Below, piece by piece: positions 18,982 through 24,124 of a stretch of DNA of 24,124 bases. The stretch's first letter is position 1; every line of letters begins with the position of its first letter. This stretch comes from Seison nebaliae (taxonomy: Eukaryota > Rotifera > Pararotatoria > Seisonacea > Seisonidae). A program made the position numbers and the translations under genes. The stretch spans positions 1-24,124 of the forward strand of contig JALJEE010003107.1 in the NCBI GenBank assembly GCA_023231475.1. The letters are read 5' to 3'. The notes beneath the pieces were generated by a model that worked only from the letters and a program-made list of their open reading frames with translations, did not search any database and was not told where the DNA came from.

Positions 18982-19244
18982 CTGAAATAAAGAATAAAGT
19001 TACAATAACATAAAATATGAAATAGATCTGAATAGAAAGAGACGGAGATTAAATGGGAAATTGTTTGAAGAAGAATGTTATTAGAATTTCAAGCTTTATT
19101 TCAAATTAATGAAATTATTTTTTGAACAATTTCCAATCTAATCTAAATCAAAATCTATTTTTTATTTGATGAAATTGAAAAGTGTAGGATTTTATTTAAT
19201 TGAAATATCAAATTAAAATTTCAATTCAAATATATTAATTAAAA
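18982..19244. promoter_or_regulatory. Region upstream of TPR
   Basis: Very AT-rich sequence directly before the TPR start codon; it should hold the TPR promoter and 5' UTR. No clear TATA box stands out from the background. The minus strand carries the open frame discussed for the possible exon at 18867-18981. Confidence 0.3.
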
Positions 19245-22200
19245 ATGGATGTATCGATACCAATCGATAAATTGATGGGAGAAGAGAAGTGGAAGAATTT
19301 GGAGAAGATCCATCAGAAGATCATCTTAATGCGAGATGAGAATTTACGAGAGAAGATCAATGAATTGACGTTAAAATCTGATAATGATCATCAAAAGTCG
19401 AAAGTTTTATTTGGTGAAATGGAAGAAGAATTTAATGGATTGAAATCAGATTATAATTCCATCAATATTCGAACAACAGAACGAGAGAAAAAGTTATCGA
19501 TATTGTTATTAGAGAATGAGCAATTAACAAAAAATAAAGAAATTTATATTGAAGAATTAGAGAAATATAAAATTGAATTAAAAGAATCGAATGAAGAATT
19601 GAAAAAAAAAGATGAATCTCATTTAAATCTTCTTCAAACAATATCGAACGGAGATATATTAGTGAATGAATATCGAATGTCAAATGAGAAACAAATTAAT
19701 CAAATTTTGGAATTAAATGAAAGAATCTCTTCACTTCTCACTGAATCATCATCAATAAAAATGGAAATGAAAGAATTGAATCGAAAGAATTCTGGTTATG
19801 AAATAGAATTGGAACAATTAAAAAAAGATTTTATAATTCGAATAGAAGAATTAAATAATGTGAAATCACTTTTAAAGAAATCATCAGATGATTCTCTCGA
19901 AGAAAAATTTGAATTAATGAAACAAGTTGAATTGTTGAATTTTGAATGTGAAGGAAATCGATCAAATGATGAGAAAAATCAAGTGAAATTGAATGAATTA
20001 GAAGAGAATTTGAAATTTCTTCTTTCAACCAAAACACAATATGAATTGGAAAATAAAAAATTAAAAGAAGAATCATCAGAAATGAAGAAGAAAATGGAAG
20101 AATTGATAGAATCATCTGAGAAATATGAGAAAGAAAAAGAAAAAGAAATTTGTGATATGAAAAATAAATTTGAATTTGAATATAATCGATTAACAAATGA
20201 AAATGAAGAATTATTAAAGAAAGTAAAAGAATTAAAAGAATCGACTAATTTCTCAAAAGAAATATTGGAAAAATTGAAAAATGAAAAAGAGATATTAGAA
20301 TCAGAATTAGAGAATGTCAATAAATTATTGAGATTATCTCAAACAAAAGAAGATCATCAATTAAAAATTAGTGATTTGTTAGAAGAAGAAGAAATCGTTG
20401 AACGATTTCCAGAAGCGATAGAATTTGAAAAAGAACGAAATGTTATTGGAAATTTAAAAGAAGGAATGAGATTAACTACAATAATTCATGAATATCAAAA
20501 GAATTTAATGGAATTGAAAATGGAACAAGATAAAAGAAGAACAGCAGAAAGAATGTTAACAGATGTTCATCATGATATTGATATGAAAGCTCCATTATTA
20601 TTAAAAAGAAAAGAAGAACAAGAAAGAACATCAAAAAATTTAGAATTATTACAAAAAGATTGTGAACGATTAGAATATAAATTACAATTATATGAAATTG
20701 AAATGAGTTCCGGACAACGTCAATTAAGAAATGTTCTTATGGAAAAAGAGAAAATTGAAAGATCGAATGATGATTTATCAAAACAAATTCAACATTTATT
20801 AAATGAAGAACAACAAGAAGAAATGATGATGATGGAAAATGATAATGATAATTCTGTAATTTCATTTATGTCTAATAAAGAAATTAATTCACAAATTTTA
20901 ATTACAAAAAATTTAATTCGATTTTCAAATATTCGAGAATTACAATCTCAAAATCGACGATTAATTGGAGTAATTCGTGAATTGACGAATAAACGAGAAA
21001 ATGAAGATAAAGAATCTGTTGAATTGGCTACGAGAGAATTGAAAGAGAAAAATGAATTTCTCACTAAATCCATGGAAGATTGTGATCGAAATATGAGATC
21101 GTTAAATGGTTTATTTGATCGACAAAAGAAACAATTGAATGATGAAAGATTAAAAAGAGAAGAATATCGAGAAAAATATGAGAAATTATTAATAAGGATG
21201 AAAGATGAGAAAAAAAAATGGTCAAAATGGGAAGATATAAATATTCGATTAATAGAAATGGATAAAAAATGGTCAAATGATTGGAAGTTGTTAGATGAGA
21301 AACGAAAGAAATTAGAAGAAATTAATTGTGAATTAAATTCTCAATTGACTCAAGCTCAATTCCGTTACGATATCGTTATCAGTAAAAATGGTAAACAACA
21401 AGTAGAAATAAATGATTTAATTGTCGATCGAGATTTCCATCAGAAAAAATTTGAGATGATGTTAGAAGAATTACAAGAGAATCGAAATGAAACTTTAAAA
21501 ATGCAAAAAGAAAAAATTAATTCACAAAAAGATTTGGCTGTTCTCCAAAATAAATTGGAGAAATCTGAATTGTTAATGTGTCAATATGATCGACAATTGA
21601 AAGAAATGAAATCAGGAAAGAATAATTTAATAGAAGAACAACATCGATCACAACGATCAGTTTTGTTGAAATTGGAGAAATTAGAAGAGAAAATGTCAGC
21701 GATTAATGATGATGATTTTTTGAAGATGAAAAAAGAATTTGAAGAAAAAAAATTATTATTAAAAGAAAAAGAAGAAATTCGTTTGATGGAATTGAAACAA
21801 CATGAAATGATAGTTAATCGATTACAACGACAAATTAATGAAATTAATTTATTGAATGAAACGTTAAAAGATCAAATTGGAATGAATGATGAATTGGTGA
21901 ATAATTTAAAAAAAGAGATTGAGAAAGAAAGAGAAGAAACAAAATTGATATTGAAACAATTAAATGAGATAAAATTGAAATATAATTCTTATGGAGAAAT
22001 GATGGAGAAAATTGATAATGATGAAAATATGGAAAATGATTCATTTGTTAAAGAGACGGATATTTCTGTTTTCACTAAATATGAAATAAATGAAAAAAAT
22101 AAGAAATCAATTAAATCATTAGAGAATGAATTGATGAATGAAAAGAAAAAATATGAATTATTATCAAAAGATAATTATATGTTGAAAGAGAATATGGAAT

Positions 22201-24112
22201 TATTAAATAAAAATTTCAATCAAACAAATAATGTCAATAAGAAATTAGAAGAAGATTTTTGTTTATTAAATGAAAATAATAAAAATTTAATAAAAAAAAA
22301 TGATAATGAAATTGAAATTTTAAATGAAAATTTATTGAAAATGAAAAAAGAAATTGAGAAATTTAAAGAGATTTTAAAAGAAAAAGATTTGGAATTGATG
22401 AAATCGATTCAATTAAATAATGATTTGAAAAATGAATTAATTGAGAAAAACGAAAAAGAATTTGAAGAAACAGTTGAAAAACCATCATCTGATATGGAAA
22501 TGAAAAATTCAAATGAAATAAATCGATTAAATGATATGAAAGAATTGATGAAGAAATTGGAAGAAATGAAAATAGAAATGAAAATTTTGAATGAAAATAA
22601 TGAAAATTTAAAGAATTTATTATTATCAAATGAAAATAAAATTGATGAATTGGAAAAAGAGAAAAATGAAAAAAATTTAAAAAATGAAAAATTGAATGAA
22701 CTTCTCAATCATTTGGAAGAACAACATGAGAAACAAATGGATGTTATTAGAGAAGAAGGAAAATTGATTAAAAATTCACAAGAATTAATTTCTAATCGAA
22801 TTGATGAAATAATTTTAGAATTAATAGATAAACGACATTCTGATAATAATGTGAATATTGAAGAGATTGATGAAGAAATGAATAAATTGAGATGGGAGAA
22901 AAATGGAATTGAACAAAGTGTCTCAATGTTAATGAATCAGATTGATTTGGAAGATAAATATGAGAAAGTAGCACAAGAAAATTTGAAATTGATGACTCGA
23001 TTAGCAATAGCGGAAAAAGAAGTTGAACAATGGCAATCAACAATTCCTAATGATGATGGTACAGTAATTCCAATAACGGAAATGTTACAGAATTTGATGG
23101 ATAATAATAAAAGTTTGAAAGAGAAAATTGAAGAATTGAAGAATAATTTAGTGATGAATGAGAAAGTTGAAGAAGATTTGAAGAAAGAGATTATTGAAAT
23201 AAAAGAAGAAATTTCTCAATTGAAAAAAGAGAATTTGGAAAAAGAAGAAAATTATAAGAAATTAATAAAAGTGAATGAAGGAAAATTTAAAGAAATTGGG
23301 AATATATTTCAAATTCAGTTGAATTCTGATCAATTCGAAATAAATTTCAAAAATCTAAAAACTCAATTGGAGGAAATTAACATAAAAAATGATAAACAAT
23401 TGAAAGAATTAGAAGAATTAAATATGAAATTCTCAAAAACTGCTCAATTATATTTACAATATCGACAAAGTTATGAAAAGGAATTGGAGGAACATAAATC
23501 GTTAGAAAAAGAGTTTAATTTGTTGACACATCGAATGAAAGTTCTTGAACGTCTGAAAATCGGTTCTCAATCGAATGAAAATGTCCCAAAAACTATTACG
23601 AATATAAATGAAACGAGTCGAAAAAGTAAACGACCATTTGATGGTGAAAGTTCAGATGGGAAACGAACAAAATTCGATAATATATCTGAAGATTTAAAAT
23701 TAACTATAGATGACAATCATTCAATAGAGGAGAATAAAAGAACTGAATCTGGTGAATTAAATTCAGTGACTAATAAACCTTCAGAAAATCATTTTAAACT
23801 TCGTAAAATTGTTTTGAATACGAACAATACTCCCACCGTTCTCAAATCTGATACATCTTCAATAACAACAAATGTTCAAACGAATCCCATTACAGTATCA
23901 TCAACTACAATTATTTCCACTTCCAATTCTCAATCGACTTATCGTTAGAATTATTTTATTTCAATTGAATTTTAAACTTTTTTCTTTTTTTAGAAACGAC
24001 AACAATCGAACCGATTCAATGGCCTGAATCACCAAATTTGAACAAGAAACAAACTAGCAGGACGACAGGTAGTCTACGACGAGGTCTTCCAAGAACTCGT
24101 CCAAATTATTAA
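19245..24112 (+). CDS. TPR: TPR/Mlp-type nuclear-pore basket coiled-coil protein, 2 exons, 1605 aa
   Basis: TPR (Mlp1/2 in yeast, Megator in flies) builds the filaments of the nuclear basket and works in mRNA export, chromatin organisation and the spindle checkpoint. Exons are 19245-23943 and 23994-24112, with a 50-nt intron; the splice (C|AA) reads QTTTIEPIQWPESP and ends ...RTRPNY with TAA at 24110-24112. Residues 1 to about 1,440 are almost continuous heptad coiled coil rich in Glu, Lys, Asn, Leu and Ile. Specific support is the segment at about 559-580, FSNIRELQSQNRRLIGVIREL, matching the family's IEELQQQNQRLL-type motif. The C-terminal 160 residues are non-helical, Ser/Thr/Asn-rich, with a bipartite-like nuclear signal at about 1459-1476 (SRKSKRP ... 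GKRTK). It is shorter than vertebrate TPR (about 2,350 residues), mainly in the C-terminal tail. The coding strand is strongly A-rich. Another long coiled-coil protein cannot be fully excluded. Confidence 0.8.
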
Positions 24113-24124
24113 TAATTTTCCATC

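Noticed and set aside
19831-22708. Several minus-strand frames of 66-121 codons inside TPR
   Set aside because: Phe/Ser/Ile-rich shadows produced by the A-rich coiled-coil coding strand.

Overview
The window looks like nuclear DNA from an AT-rich, compact animal genome. Most introns are 43-83 nt, polyadenylation signals sit close to stop codons, and CGA (Arg) and TCG (Ser) codons are common despite the AT bias. The alpha-tubulin resembles the arthropod/general bilaterian form. A complete CFAP206 gene implies an animal with motile cilia or flagellated sperm, which argues against nematodes and other lineages that have lost axonemes. I do not assign a phylum.

Left part (1-5,020): an unrecognised single-pass membrane protein (minus strand), about 1.4 kb without a supported gene, an intronless alpha-tubulin with TATA-like boxes and tandem poly(A) signals, a membrane protein with the layout of the REEP/TB2-DP1-HVA22 family, and a second small single-pass membrane protein of unknown function (minus strand). 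Middle-left (5,271-10,268): a single-exon, 1,665-residue MYST-family histone acetyltransferase. Its catalytic landmarks are intact, but its zinc knuckle has unusual spacing and about 80 acidic residues interrupt the HAT domain.

Middle (10,840-18,244): a cluster of five small secreted ten-cysteine Ly6/three-finger-type genes (called TFP-1 to TFP-5 here). None of them appears as one open frame. Each has a signal-peptide exon ending in phase 1, a second exon with cysteines 1-5 ending in phase 0, and a third exon with cysteines 6-10. TFP-1 to TFP-3 form one subfamily with long charged tails; TFP-4 and TFP-5 form a second, tail-less one. TFP-2 is followed by two more complete third exons in the same phase, so one gene may produce three proteins with different second halves. 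Before TFP-3 lies what looks like a decayed further copy. An eleven-exon CFAP206 gene (622 residues) lies on the minus strand between the two subfamilies; two of its micro-introns are multiples of three without stops and only show up by comparison with the family.

Right end (19,245-24,112): a nearly intronless coiled-coil gene for the nuclear-pore basket protein TPR, with one 50-nt intron before the last exon. A possible short minus-strand terminal exon lies in the gap before it. The large genes are housekeeping or chromatin genes with no evident functional link. The most unusual content is the secreted Ly6-like cluster with its third-exon array.
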